DNA of 50,794 nt from contig DJHM01000032.1 in assembly GCA_002433075.1 (NCBI GenBank), positions 33,335-84,128 of the forward strand. The letters run 5' to 3'. Both the position numbers and the translations under genes were made by a program. Numbering within the stretch: the stretch's first letter is position 1; each line of letters opens with the position of its first letter. A model generated the notes under the pieces. The model had not been told where the DNA came from and made no database searches. It saw nothing but the letters and a program-made list of their open reading frames with translations. Positions 17,008 through 25,739 of this stretch are shown here, one piece after another. This DNA is from Latescibacteria bacterium UBA6620. GTDB lineage: Bacteria; Latescibacterota; UBA2968.

Positions 17008-18144
17008 ATGGCTAAAACGGGCGGAGGGAAAGCATCGGGAGCAGGACTTCGCGGCCAGTCCGCGGGATCGACCTCCATTGCGACGGTCGGCAAGGAGGGC
17101 GTGGGCCTCACCTACCGGGGCTACTCGATCGAAGACCTCGCCGAACACGCCCGATTCGAGGAAGTCGCCTACCTTCTCACGTACGGTGAGCTACCGCCGT
17201 CAGCGCAGTTCGAAGACTACACCACGCGCTTGCAGAACTCGCGCGGGCTCCCTCAAGCGCTACGAGACGTCCTCGAACGCATTCCGAAGGATGCGCACCC
17301 GATGGACGTCCTGCGAACCGGATGTGCGATGCTGGGTACGCTCGAGCCCGAGGGGGATTTCAATCAACAGCACCGCGTTGCCGACCGACTGCTCGCTGTT
17401 TTCCCATCCATCATCTGCTATTGGTATCGATTCAGTCACGACGGTGTCCGCATTGACACGGAAACCGACGACGCTTCCATCGCCGGACACTTCCTTCATC
17501 TTCTCCACGGCAAGAAACCCGCCGACCTTCACGAGCAGGCCATGAACGGCTCACTCATTCTCTACGCCGAGCACGAGTACAATGCCTCCACGTTCACCTG
17601 CCGCATCTGCGCATCCACCCTCTCCGATTTCTACTCCGCCGTCACCGGCGGCATCGGAACGCTTCGCGGCCCCCTTCACGGCGGTGCCAACGAAGCCGCA
17701 ATGGCGCTGATCGAACAGTCCCAGACCCCCGAGGAGGCGCGAGAAGCCGTACTCGAGATGCTGGCGAAGAAGGTCCTGATTATGGGTTTCGGACACGCCG
17801 TCTACCGCGAGAGCGACCCCCGAAACGCCATCATCAAGGATTGGTCGAGGAAACTGAGCGAGGCAACCGGAGACACAACGCTCTACGACGTCTCGGCCGA
17901 AATCGAAGCGGTTATGAAGGAAGAGAAAAACCTGTTCGCGAATCTCGACTTCTTCAGCGCGTCAGCCTACCACGTAATGGGGATTCCGACGAGCCTTTTT
18001 ACCCCCATCTTCGTCATCTCGCGAATCACCGGATGGGCGGCACACATTATGGAGCAACGTGCGAACAACGTCCTCATTCGACCCAACGCGGATTATGAGG
18101 GACCAGGCAATCGTGACTGGGTGTCGATCGAGAACCGCTCGTAG
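17008..18144 (+). CDS. Citrate/2-methylcitrate synthase
   Basis: A 378-residue citrate-synthase-family enzyme that condenses acetyl-CoA or propionyl-CoA with oxaloacetate. The catalytic residues are H224 (GPLHGGANE), H263 (GFGHAVYRESDPR) and D314 (NLDFFSAS). The AEHEYNASTFTCR segment and the C-terminal GIPTSLFTPIFVISR...RPNADYEGP resemble PrpC-type enzymes and short citrate synthase II more than E. coli GltA. No prpB or prpD is nearby, and aceE lies directly upstream, so ordinary citrate synthesis is at least as likely. Short dual-specificity enzymes are known. The ribosome site GAAGGGG is eight bases before the ATG. Confidence 0.93.
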   Translation: MAKTGGGKASGAGLRGQSAGSTSIATVGKEGVGLTYRGYSIEDLAEHARFEEVAYLLTYGELPPSAQFEDYTTRLQNSRGLPQALRDVLERIPKDAHPMDVLRTGCAMLGTLEPEGDFNQQHRVADRLLAVFPSIICYWYRFSHDGVRIDTETDDASIAGHFLHLLHGKKPADLHEQAMNGSLILYAEHEYNASTFTCRICASTLSDFYSAVTGGIGTLRGPLHGGANEAAMALIEQSQTPEEAREAVLEMLAKKVLIMGFGHAVYRESDPRNAIIKDWSRKLSEATGDTTLYDVSAEIEAVMKEEKNLFANLDFFSASAYHVMGIPTSLFTPIFVISRITGWAAHIMEQRANNVLIRPNADYEGPGNRDWVSIENRS

Positions 18145-18188
18145 GTCCGGCTGCACCGAGATGATTTGAAATCCGGTTTGCAGCCATT

Positions 18189-19022
18189 CTATCGGTTGGA
18201 AGGCTGGACGTAGAGCGAGGCCGCCGTCCGCCCCAGCACCCACGCTTTGTCATCATCGGACATAAAATCCACCCCTTCCTCGATCGCCCGGAAGCCGACC
18301 GCTTCACCACGTTGCGGGTTTTCCGGAAAACCCGTGCATCCCAGCATTCGCTCGGGGCCGAAGCTGTCGTAAAACGCCTTGATATACGGGTGAATGTCCG
18401 CGTGTGGAAAAGGTTCCTCGGAAAGACCGTCGATTCGAGTCGTTTTCACGTAGAGGTTGTCGAAGCGAGCGGCGGACAGCAGAAGCTTGAAATCCCCGTC
18501 CAGTCCCTCGGACAAAATCGGCTCGCCGAAGTGATCGACAATCACCTTCACGCCGGGGAACCGCTCGAGCATCGGCTCCAGCAAGGGTATCTGGTGACAT
18601 CGTCCGAACCAGGTGAACGGCACGCCCAGTCGTTGAGCCGTCTCCCACAGAGCGTCCTGGCTATCATCTGAAAGCCACGACGCATCTGGATCATTGATCG
18701 GATACAATCGCATTCCCTGAACACCGTGTTCGTGGTAGAGGCGTTCCATCTCGACAGCAGCGTTCGGTTGGCATGGATCGAGCAGCGCCACGCCGTGCAG
18801 GCGGTCGGGAAAACGCCGAATGCAGTCACACATATAGGTGTTGTCGTATCCGTGGTACATACACTGGATCAACACCGTTCGATCGATGGCGTTAAGATCC
18901 ATATACCGAATGAGGTCTTCGACCAGGCCCGGGTAATCCGGCCGCCGGGTCGTCTTGTCTTCGTTGTGGGTCCACGGTGGCTCGCCAAGCGTCCATACGT
19001 GAACGTGTGAATCGATTCGCAA
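18189..19022 (-). CDS. Amidohydrolase_2 family protein lacking the usual final Asp
   Basis: A 277-residue TIM-barrel protein of the lactonase-like amidohydrolase_2 group (L-fuconolactonase and 2-pyrone-4,6-dicarboxylate lactonase relatives). H6-V-H8 (DSHVHVW) and the DHFGEP His are present. The motif usually written G-T/S-D-F/W-P reads GCTGFPEN, so Gly stands where the catalytic and metal-binding Asp is expected. Activity may be lost, or the group may use another residue. Its start faces the divergent PhyH gene (19116) across 93 bases, so the two may share a control region. Confidence 0.82.
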   Translation of the reverse strand: MRIDSHVHVWTLGEPPWTHNEDKTTRRPDYPGLVEDLIRYMDLNAIDRTVLIQCMYHGYDNTYMCDCIRRFPDRLHGVALLDPCQPNAAVEMERLYHEHGVQGMRLYPINDPDASWLSDDSQDALWETAQRLGVPFTWFGRCHQIPLLEPMLERFPGVKVIVDHFGEPILSEGLDGDFKLLLSAARFDNLYVKTTRIDGLSEEPFPHADIHPYIKAFYDSFGPERMLGCTGFPENPQRGEAVGFRAIEEGVDFMSDDDKAWVLGRTAASLYVQPSNR

Positions 19023-19115
19023 AAAGTGCTCCTCCTTTTCGCCGCATCAAACATCAGACTCGTCTGACAAAGAAAGACGCGCTGTAGCAAGATACCAGAG
19101 GGAAGAGGATAACAA

Positions 19116-19919
19116 ATGAAATCTCTACCGAAGACGAGCAGCGACTCACAGTGGCGCACCTTCGGTAGCGATGGATATCTGAGACTCGGTCAAGTCGTGA
19201 CGGAAGCGGAGCTGGAAGGATTACGGCTTCGGATCGATGAAATTATGCTCGGCCGGGCGGACGTGCCTTTCGACCGAATGATGATGCAACTCGATACGGA
19301 AACCGGTCTCTACGAGGATATGGATCCTCAATCCCTGGGCCACAAGGGCGCGACGCTGGCCTATCGCAAGATCCTGGGACTGGAGTTCGACCCCCTTTAC
19401 CTCGCCTATATGCAGAAACCCCTGTTCAGGGGCATCTGCCAGCGGGCCTACGGCGTGGACGTGCCGATCTCGATTTACTGGGCAATGTTCATGAACAAAC
19501 CCGCGGAGCGAGGCACCGTCCTGCCCTGGCACTGGGACCACTATGTGGGGTTGGATCGACCTCCGGGAGCGATCGTGTGGATGGCACTGGATGATTCAAC
19601 CCTTGCGAACGGTTGTATCCAGGTCCTACCCGGGACACATCAACTGTTTCCGGACATAGACGTCCTGGGAAAGGAACAGATCGCAGAAGCGCTGGCCACC
19701 CACGAACCGGAAACGCTCGAGTGTTCCGCAGGTGAAGCGATTCTGCTTCACAACAAGCTGCTGCACACTTCCTCCGTCAACTCCACCGACACCCCTCGAC
19801 GGGCGATCAGCATCAGCTACCTGGACGGGCGAACGATGAGTAGTGAAGGGATAACGTTCTCGAGGATCTTCGGTCTTGGGGCGTTGGAGCCTGAAAAATT
19901 AGGCACTGCGGCCGGTTGA
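19116..19919 (+). CDS. Phytanoyl-CoA dioxygenase (PhyH) family protein
   Basis: A 267-residue Fe(II)/2-oxoglutarate-type oxygenase that hydroxylates a small organic substrate. The iron triad is H139-x-D141 (PWHWDHY) and H217 (LLHTSSVN), and the 2-oxoglutarate-binding Arg is R228 or R229 (TPRRAISISY). The IYWAMFMNKP and GCIQVLPGTHQ blocks are typical of bacterial PhyH proteins, including the ectoine hydroxylase relatives. It is divergent from an amidohydrolase. There is no signal peptide, so it is cytoplasmic. The substrate is unknown. Confidence 0.9.
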   Translation: MKSLPKTSSDSQWRTFGSDGYLRLGQVVTEAELEGLRLRIDEIMLGRADVPFDRMMMQLDTETGLYEDMDPQSLGHKGATLAYRKILGLEFDPLYLAYMQKPLFRGICQRAYGVDVPISIYWAMFMNKPAERGTVLPWHWDHYVGLDRPPGAIVWMALDDSTLANGCIQVLPGTHQLFPDIDVLGKEQIAEALATHEPETLECSAGEAILLHNKLLHTSSVNSTDTPRRAISISYLDGRTMSSEGITFSRIFGLGALEPEKLGTAAG

Positions 19920-19953
19920 TAGGTAGGATGGTATTGCGGTGCGCTGAGGAGAG

Positions 19954-20283
19954 TCAGTTGCCCAACTTCAGCCAGATCGAGGCCATAGATGCCATCATCG
20001 TGAGCCAGCTGGCGAAGATGATCCCGACGAGCCAACGGGTAGTGGAATTCATCTCAGATCGCAAGCCGCCGATCTCTTCGTGAACCCGCTCGAAGCGAGC
20101 ATCCACCTTGGAATCCAGAGACCCCACGTCCTGTTCCAGGGTCCCCAGTCGAGTATCGACCTGCTCGATTACATCTTTGGTTCCGAGTTCTTCTGCCACG
20201 TTGATGTCCTCTTTGAGTAACGATGATAAGGTAGCCTGACCCATCGTGAATTTCAAGATGTCGCGGCCTTGGGTGGCAATCAT
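19954..20283 (-). CDS. Small coiled-coil protein with C-terminal membrane anchor
   Basis: A 109-residue protein. Residues about 35-82 form a heptad-rich coiled coil (VDTRLGTLEQDVGSLDSKV and onwards). One membrane helix follows (about 84-105, WLVGIIFASWLTMMASMASIW) and a four-residue tail. The layout resembles the small tail-anchored DUF1640- or XhlA-like coiled-coil proteins, but I cannot assign it. Start choice is uncertain: neither ATG 20283 nor ATG 20244 has a good ribosome site. Confidence 0.6.
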   Translation of the reverse strand: MIATQGRDILKFTMGQATLSSLLKEDINVAEELGTKDVIEQVDTRLGTLEQDVGSLDSKVDARFERVHEEIGGLRSEMNSTTRWLVGIIFASWLTMMASMASIWLKLGN

Positions 20284-20407
20284 CGTGCCGGAAACCCGAT
20301 TCGTACAGATTCAACAGAAACAACGGGTTGCTTCTCCGATTTAGGGAAGCCACCCGAACGAAACGTTCGGTCTTCGTTCCGCCAAGGAAAGGCTCTTTCA
20401 ATCTCCG

Positions 20408-20817
20408 GTGCCACTCCTTGACCAAAAGTCTTATCTATCTGCGTGTTGGAGAAATGAGGAATCATTCCCAGGCAAAGCGCTGGAATCCTTCTCGATCGCC
20501 GCCTGGTCCATTCCCAAGGGCGAATACGAAGAGGATGAGGATCCGTTTGAGGCAGCGAAACGCGAGTATCGGGAAGAGACCGGCTTCGAAGTGGTTGAAG
20601 GTGACTACCTGGAACTTGGTGAGCTGAAACAATTCGGCGGGAAACGAATTACGGCGTGGACAGTGGAGGGTGACTGCGATCCGGCAAGCAGAGTGAGTTC
20701 CCCGAAGTCGATAAAGCGGATTGGTTCTCAGTCGCGACCGCCAGAGAGAAACTCCACAAGGGGCAGGTCGGCTTCGTGGATCGACTCTGCGAGATCCTCT
20801 CCGCCGATCCTCCCTGA
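20408..20817 (+). pseudogene. Broken NUDIX hydrolase gene
   Basis: A complete NUDIX box (G-x5-E-x7-RE-x2-EE-x-G) runs from the G of KGEYEEDED through REYREETGF, followed by YLELGELKQFGGK and EGDCDPAS, as in diadenosine-polyphosphate/DUF-type NUDIX proteins. The frame then goes wrong. The expected C-terminal part (EFPEVDKADWF, GQVGFVDRL) is readable one frame over and ends at TGA 20815-20817, with about 15-20 residues missing at the junction near 20695. The beginning is also abnormal: the first beta-strands and a normal start are missing, and 20408 is only a GTG in an otherwise unsupported stretch. The lesions are an internal deletion with frameshift and a damaged 5' end. Confidence 0.7.
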
Positions 20818-20836
20818 AAGACTCCCCCTTCGTGTC

Positions 20837-21829
20837 TCAGGCTTCCGCTGTCGCCGACACGATCCGATAGTTCTCCTCGTCATCCGCGCACTCGTAGAAC
20901 AACCTCGCCCCGCCACCGTCCAAATCGATGATGCACGGTTCGGACACCATCGTGCTGTCCCATCGCCCACCCAGCTCGATTACCGGCTCGCACGACTTCT
21001 CCCAGATCAGCCCGTCCGCTGACGTTGCCGTGAACACACCGCCACAAATGGAATCGCACCAACCCGAGTAATACATTCGGTAGGATCCATCTCCGAGTCG
21101 GATCACCTCTGGCGCGTAAACCGAAAAGGTCTCGCGATCCGTCTCCTGCGCGACACGCACACCCTCTTCTTCCTCGAACGAAAGCCCATCCTTCGAGAAC
21201 GCGCTGATGATGTGATTCCCCGCATCCAAACCACTCTTCAGCGGATGGGTGTATCGATGAAAGTACATCCGGAAACCCATCGACCCTTCCTTCTCGGCGT
21301 AGAGCACGCGGGGAGTCCCGTAGGACCAAACGCCGTCCCCGAATCGCAGCCCACCCTCGACCTCCCACGCGAGGCCGTCCCCCGAGACCGCGCTCGCGAT
21401 CGTCGTCGCCTGACTGGCCGCCCCGAACGAGCGATTCTCCGAGGCTCCTGGCGCGTGTGAGCGAGCCTCGATATACATCCGGTACCGTCCATCCTCGAGC
21501 GGAATCACATCGGGGCAGAGCGTTCGCGCCGTGGCGTCTGGTTCATACAGATCCACACGAACCCCCTCGTCTTTCTCCCAGGCGACGGCGTCTTCCGAGA
21601 ACGCACTCACGACGTATCCCAGTGCATCGGGATCTCGTCGTGCGGGGCCCAGCCCCGTGTAGTACATTCGATAGCCGCCCGACGGAACGTGGACGACGTT
21701 CGGCGTCAGAATCCGTTCCGAATCCAACGGGTGATCCAGATCGATTGCGATCTGTGGGTCCTTCGCGAACGTTTCACCGGGATCTCGTTCGTGGTAATGA
21801 ACGGCTGTCAATGGATCGAAGTCAGGCAT
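20837..21829 (-). CDS. Five-bladed beta-propeller, GH43/GH130-like glycosidase family protein
   Basis: A 330-residue protein built of repeated propeller blades. Each blade carries a G-x-Y/F-R-M-Y-Y/F element (GGYRMYYTG, GRYRMYIEA, GFRMYFHR, GSYRMYYSG), followed by an S-x-D-G-L-x-W-E turn. This is typical of GH43/GH32/GH130-like folds, which hydrolyse or phosphorolyse glycosides. The catalytic acidic residues cannot be assigned by eye. There is no signal peptide, so it is probably cytoplasmic. The start at 21829 has GGGGA about ten bases upstream; a longer frame begins at 21877. It is convergent with the broken NUDIX gene. Confidence 0.72.
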   Translation of the reverse strand: MPDFDPLTAVHYHERDPGETFAKDPQIAIDLDHPLDSERILTPNVVHVPSGGYRMYYTGLGPARRDPDALGYVVSAFSEDAVAWEKDEGVRVDLYEPDATARTLCPDVIPLEDGRYRMYIEARSHAPGASENRSFGAASQATTIASAVSGDGLAWEVEGGLRFGDGVWSYGTPRVLYAEKEGSMGFRMYFHRYTHPLKSGLDAGNHIISAFSKDGLSFEEEEGVRVAQETDRETFSVYAPEVIRLGDGSYRMYYSGWCDSICGGVFTATSADGLIWEKSCEPVIELGGRWDSTMVSEPCIIDLDGGGARLFYECADDEENYRIVSATAEA

Positions 21830-22028
21830 CGGGCGAGTCCCCGTTTCCCGTGTTTTGTGTAGAATAAAACCTGTCACCCCGGTATGCTTCTGGGCCCATT
21901 CTGACTTACGCGAAGAGCAAGTGGATCCCGGTTCAACACACCACCGGGATGACAGATGTGTTCTTTTACCTCAACACGACTACGTCGTCGTGACGAGGCA
22001 TTCCGAAACCTTGTCAAGGGTCACTGAA

Positions 22029-23381
22029 ATGATACAACTCGATGACAACGGGATGCAGCACTACCTCACCGAGGGCTTTGTCACGTTTCCTACCGACTTC
22101 CCCGACGTCTTCCACAAGTCGATCTACGATCGAGCAGAGGCCATCTTCGAATCCGAAGGCAACCCCTCCAACGACATTTATCCCGGCATCCCCGAACTCG
22201 GTGAAGTCCTCAGTCATCCGCGGGTGGTCGGAGCCCTGACCGCCATTCTGGGTCCCGGATATATGATGCATCCTCATCGCCATTGCCACCTCACGCCCCC
22301 CGGGAAGGATCCTCAGCGGAATCACAAAGACAGTTACGAGGACGATGCAAACGTTCGCCACCATCGCAGCCGATGGGCGATGGCGTTCTACTATCCCCAG
22401 GACGTCACACAAGAGATCGGCCCGACTGCGGTCACGCCGGGATCACAATATTACACAAGGGCCGAGAGCCTGGATTCGATCGAAGAAAAGATGCTCTGTG
22501 GGCCTGCGGGGACCGTGACCATCGTCCACTACGACATCTGGCATCGAGCGACGGAAAACCTGACAGATCGCAATCGATTTATGATGAAGTTTCTGTTCTG
22601 TCGAATGCGGGAACCACGGGCACCGGCGTGGGACACACTCGGACAGAACGTGACATTCGCTCGCCATCCCACGCTCTGTCCGCACCTCTGGCGATGGAAC
22701 AGTGGACAGGTATCTCCGCGCGTCGATCGGGACGTATCGACTCTGGCGGACCAGTATGTGGAAGGGACCGAAGAGGAACGACTCGATGCGTCCTACGGTC
22801 TGGGGGAGGCAGGCGAGGTAGACATCTTAATCGAGCGTCTGTCCGAGGAAGCCAGAACCGAACTCGACCATAATCTGGAGCGCAGGCATACAAACGCGAC
22901 GCAGTTCGATGCCGCCTACGGTCTGGGAGTCGCTGGCGCCGCGGCCATCCCATCGATGATCGACGCCCTGTCCGAGTCGGACTGGTGGATGCGCGCAGCA
23001 GCGGCCGACATCCTGGGTGACATCGGGGAACCCGCGGCCGAAGCCGTTCCCGCGCTCGCGACCGCTCTGGAAGACGGCTCGGAATGGGTCCGCCGCAACG
23101 CCACCGAAGCCCTGGGAACGCTCCGGGCCAAACCCGCGGTAGTCGCTCTGGGCGGCGCATTGAGTGACGACAGTGCTCGAGTCCGCCACAACGCCGCCCT
23201 GTCACTCCTCAAGATTGGTGCGTCAGGCGAGGATATCCGCCCGAACCTGACCACCGCCCTCGAAGACGAAAACCGCTACGTCCGCGCCCTCTCCGAACTG
23301 GCGCTATCCAATCATCGATCGATGAGCTCACCGCTTCGATATGGGCAGGCGATAACCCGCAGCATCCGCCGATGCCGTTAA
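22029..23381 (+). CDS. PhyH dioxygenase fused to HEAT repeats, 3' end truncated
   Basis: A 450-residue fusion. Residues about 1-205 are a PhyH-family Fe(II)/2-oxoglutarate oxygenase with H99-x-D101 (NHKDSY), H172 (IWHRATEN) and R183. Residues about 265-430 are HEAT/PBS-lyase-like repeats (GVAGAAAIPSMIDAL, ADILGDIGEPAAEAVPAL, NATEALGTLRAKPAV), which form a protein-interaction solenoid. ATG 22029 follows AGGG by about nine bases. The last about 18 residues (from NHRSMSS) do not fit a HEAT repeat. They are antisense to the end of a homocysteine methyltransferase remnant, so the natural C-terminus seems lost at a deletion junction near 23310-23330. Confidence 0.85.
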   Translation: MIQLDDNGMQHYLTEGFVTFPTDFPDVFHKSIYDRAEAIFESEGNPSNDIYPGIPELGEVLSHPRVVGALTAILGPGYMMHPHRHCHLTPPGKDPQRNHKDSYEDDANVRHHRSRWAMAFYYPQDVTQEIGPTAVTPGSQYYTRAESLDSIEEKMLCGPAGTVTIVHYDIWHRATENLTDRNRFMMKFLFCRMREPRAPAWDTLGQNVTFARHPTLCPHLWRWNSGQVSPRVDRDVSTLADQYVEGTEEERLDASYGLGEAGEVDILIERLSEEARTELDHNLERRHTNATQFDAAYGLGVAGAAAIPSMIDALSESDWWMRAAAADILGDIGEPAAEAVPALATALEDGSEWVRRNATEALGTLRAKPAVVALGGALSDDSARVRHNAALSLLKIGASGEDIRPNLTTALEDENRYVRALSELALSNHRSMSSPLRYGQAITRSIRRCR

Positions 23382-24216
23382 TGCCCTCCTCCATCCACTG
23401 CCTTCAGTAGTCTGCCAATTTTTCGGGAGTCAGCGAATCATCGAAGCGCCAGTTGGGCATTTCGAACGTCCCCGAGTCTGGATAGGCGTAGGTGGGCCCA
23501 TCGAACCGCTTCCGAATCTCCGCAAGAGCCGAACCCGCGATCGGGCTGCCCGTATGCATCACCCCGATCGCGGAGATCCCCGGTCGATTGGCCACCTCCA
23601 GCGCCTCCGTGAACGGGATGTCCTGTCCCTGATGAAAGTAGAGCAGCTCCCCGTTCGACCCGCTCCTGGCCGAAAGCCCCGCCCAGACCGGCAGGCCCGT
23701 CTCGATCGCAGCTGCCGCCACCAACCCGATCCGCTGGGGCAGGTACATCATCTCCAGCAAGATCAGATCGACGCCGGCCTCCGCCAGGATCGTGGCCATC
23801 TCGCCGAACACGTCCGTCAGTTCCTGCGTCGACGGGGGCATCATCCCGCCGTAGCCTTCCGTCCAGTGTGAGATCGAACCCGCAACCGCCACGCCCTCCG
23901 CACCGCTCCGCTCGCGAGCCCGTAACGCCGTTTCAACCGCCGCTCAATTGACATCCCCCAACCGATCCCAGTAGCCTGCCGCCTCCAGCATCGGTCTCAA
24001 CGTCGAGAAGGTGTTCGCGGTAATGATGCGAGCCCCCACCCGAATATAGTCGATGTGAATCTGTTCGAGCGCGTCGGCGTGTTCCAGGTTGGCGGTCGCA
24101 CTCCAGGACTGTTTGTCCATCGGCACGCCACGACGTTCGAGCTCCGTGCCAATCGCCCCGTCGATCACCACCAGCTCGTTCGCCCGAATACGCTACTCTA
24201 TCGCCTCGTAGGACAT
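23320..24216 (-). pseudogene. Homocysteine S-methyltransferase family gene with three in-frame stops
   Basis: Reading from ATG 24216 in one unbroken frame gives a homocysteine methyltransferase-family protein. It begins MSYEAIE, then VVIDGAIGTELERRG (substrate-domain start), then ANTFSTLRP, LILLEMMYLPQ and FEMPNWRF, and ends with the zinc motif GGCCG (Cys 285/286). Three stop codons interrupt it: TAG at codon 8 (24193-24195), TGA at codon 91 (23944-23946) and TGA at codon 271 (23404-23406). All three fit single C-to-T changes (CAG to TAG, CGA to TGA), and no indel is needed. The 3' end runs into the HEAT gene near 23310-23330. ATG 24216 is two bases after the M81 stop, so it was the last gene of that operon. 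Confidence 0.82.
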
Positions 24217-24218
24217 TT

Positions 24219-25700
24219 TCAATGCTTTATGTCTTCAAACGGATACATCGGACACCGTCGGTGCTGATACTCGAAGGTTCGCATATCCGCGGCCGTCGCG
24301 CCCGTTGTGTTTACCCGGACCAGCTCCGTGCAGACGGGCTCGTAGGCCGCCACCGGTGCGTGCACGCCCTTCGCGACGAGAATCTGGAAGTCGGAAGGAT
24401 CCAGTCCGACGCTCGTCACCACACCGAGACTCACGGGTACGGTGCGGCGGGAAGTCAGGCTGATCGTCAACCCCGTGGCGGTCGTCACGACGGTCGTCGC
24501 CCCCATATCGAAGTGGGTGTAACCTCCGTGGCGGACTTCGGACTCTTCGAACGTTCCGTCGTGGGTACTCTTGACCGTCACTTCCGCTTCGAGGGGATCG
24601 CCGTGGCGATCGTCTGTCTTCCCTCCCATCGACAACGTCAGACGGGCGCCCACACCGGCCTCCCGTGCTCGATCCTGGGATTCCCGGTCGAACAGACATA
24701 CGAAGCCAGTCGTGTCTCCCCGTCGGTGAATCTCGTGTGCAATCAACGTGCTGTCGGCCGCCGAGCCCCCACCCACATTGTCGCCCATATCCAGGAGACA
24801 GACCGGACCCTTTGTCGACACCGCCTGATCGACCGCCGCAGAGACGCTGATATACTCGCCCACGAACTCCGCACGGTGCTCGAGCATATAGGACACGAGT
24901 TCATCGGCCAGATTCTGTGCCAGATCGGGATCGCCGTCGGTCACGACTACGGCGGACGACCCCATCTCCTCCACATCCGAGTAGGGAAATCCGAGAACAA
25001 CGCTGTTGGAAAGTACACCCGGACGACCGAGCTGCTCGTTCGCCAGCTCGTACAGGGGGAGGCACGGCCACAGTGTCGTGCCCTGACGTTCGATGTTGAT
25101 GCCGAAACGAGGGAAGGTTGCGCGCTGGGTCGGTCGAATCTCGCCCTTCAACGTAAGGGCCACAAGATCGACTGCTTCGTGTCCACGTTCTTTCTGGTCC
25201 AGATGAGGGTTGGACCGGTAGGCGATCGTCGCATCGCAGGCTGCGACCATCCGCTCGGACAGGTTCGCGTGCGGATCGATCACACAGACGATGGGGATGT
25301 CAGGGCCCACGTGTGACCGAAGTTTCTCGAGCCAGAATCCGTCAAGATCCCGGTAGTCCGGGCCCTCTCCCGCATTCGCGCCGTGGGGCGAGACCAGAAA
25401 TCCATCCAGCTCTCTTGCCTTCCCCAAGGCATCGAACATCATTTCGATCAGAGTCTCACACGTCGCCTTCGTAATCGTACCGGACGGAGATGTGGACGCG
25501 TGGAAGATCGGCACTGCCTCGAGATTCGCTTGTTCCAACCCTTCCAGGAATCCCGAAATCTGGTGGTGCCCGCCTTCGAACGCCCCCCGAATCTCGTGCC
25601 CCACCAGGAGATTGTCCTGCTCGAACGATTCGATCCTCGTCGGTGAAACGGCGAACGTGTTCGATTCGTGAATCAGCGAAAGAATACCGACACGCTTCAC
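24219..25700 (-). CDS. M81 (MlrC/microcystinase C) family metallopeptidase-like protein
   Basis: A 493-residue M81-family protein. The N-terminal HESNTFAVSPT, the SPHGANAGEG segment, the metal-site DPHANLSERM and the late CLLDMGDNVGGGS block are all recognisable. MlrC of microcystin degraders cleaves the linear peptide product, but most relatives are uncharacterised and probably act on other amides. Translation begins at GTG 25700 with GAGG upstream. It lies in a five-gene minus-strand operon (28641 to 23320): 39 bases separate it from the aminotransferase before it, and two bases from the methyltransferase remnant after it. No signal peptide. Confidence 0.9.
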   Translation of the reverse strand: MKRVGILSLIHESNTFAVSPTRIESFEQDNLLVGHEIRGAFEGGHHQISGFLEGLEQANLEAVPIFHASTSPSGTITKATCETLIEMMFDALGKARELDGFLVSPHGANAGEGPDYRDLDGFWLEKLRSHVGPDIPIVCVIDPHANLSERMVAACDATIAYRSNPHLDQKERGHEAVDLVALTLKGEIRPTQRATFPRFGINIERQGTTLWPCLPLYELANEQLGRPGVLSNSVVLGFPYSDVEEMGSSAVVVTDGDPDLAQNLADELVSYMLEHRAEFVGEYISVSAAVDQAVSTKGPVCLLDMGDNVGGGSAADSTLIAHEIHRRGDTTGFVCLFDRESQDRAREAGVGARLTLSMGGKTDDRHGDPLEAEVTVKSTHDGTFEESEVRHGGYTHFDMGATTVVTTATGLTISLTSRRTVPVSLGVVTSVGLDPSDFQILVAKGVHAPVAAYEPVCTELVRVNTTGATAADMRTFEYQHRRCPMYPFEDIKH

Positions 25701-25739
25701 TTGCCGACCTCGATCACTTAAGGCAGATCACGGTTCTCT

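Noticed and set aside
23404..24195. Genome-wide reassignment of TAG or TGA as the reason for the in-frame stops
   Set aside because: TGA ends the SDR, gamma-glutamyltransferase and DctQ genes, and TAG ends aceE, the first sulfatase and the 47589-48548 oxygenase, all at natural C-termini. Both codons therefore work as normal stops.
24222..25316. A long plus-strand open frame opposite the M81 gene
   Set aside because: It has no family character and lies fully within a clear minus-strand gene in a tight operon.
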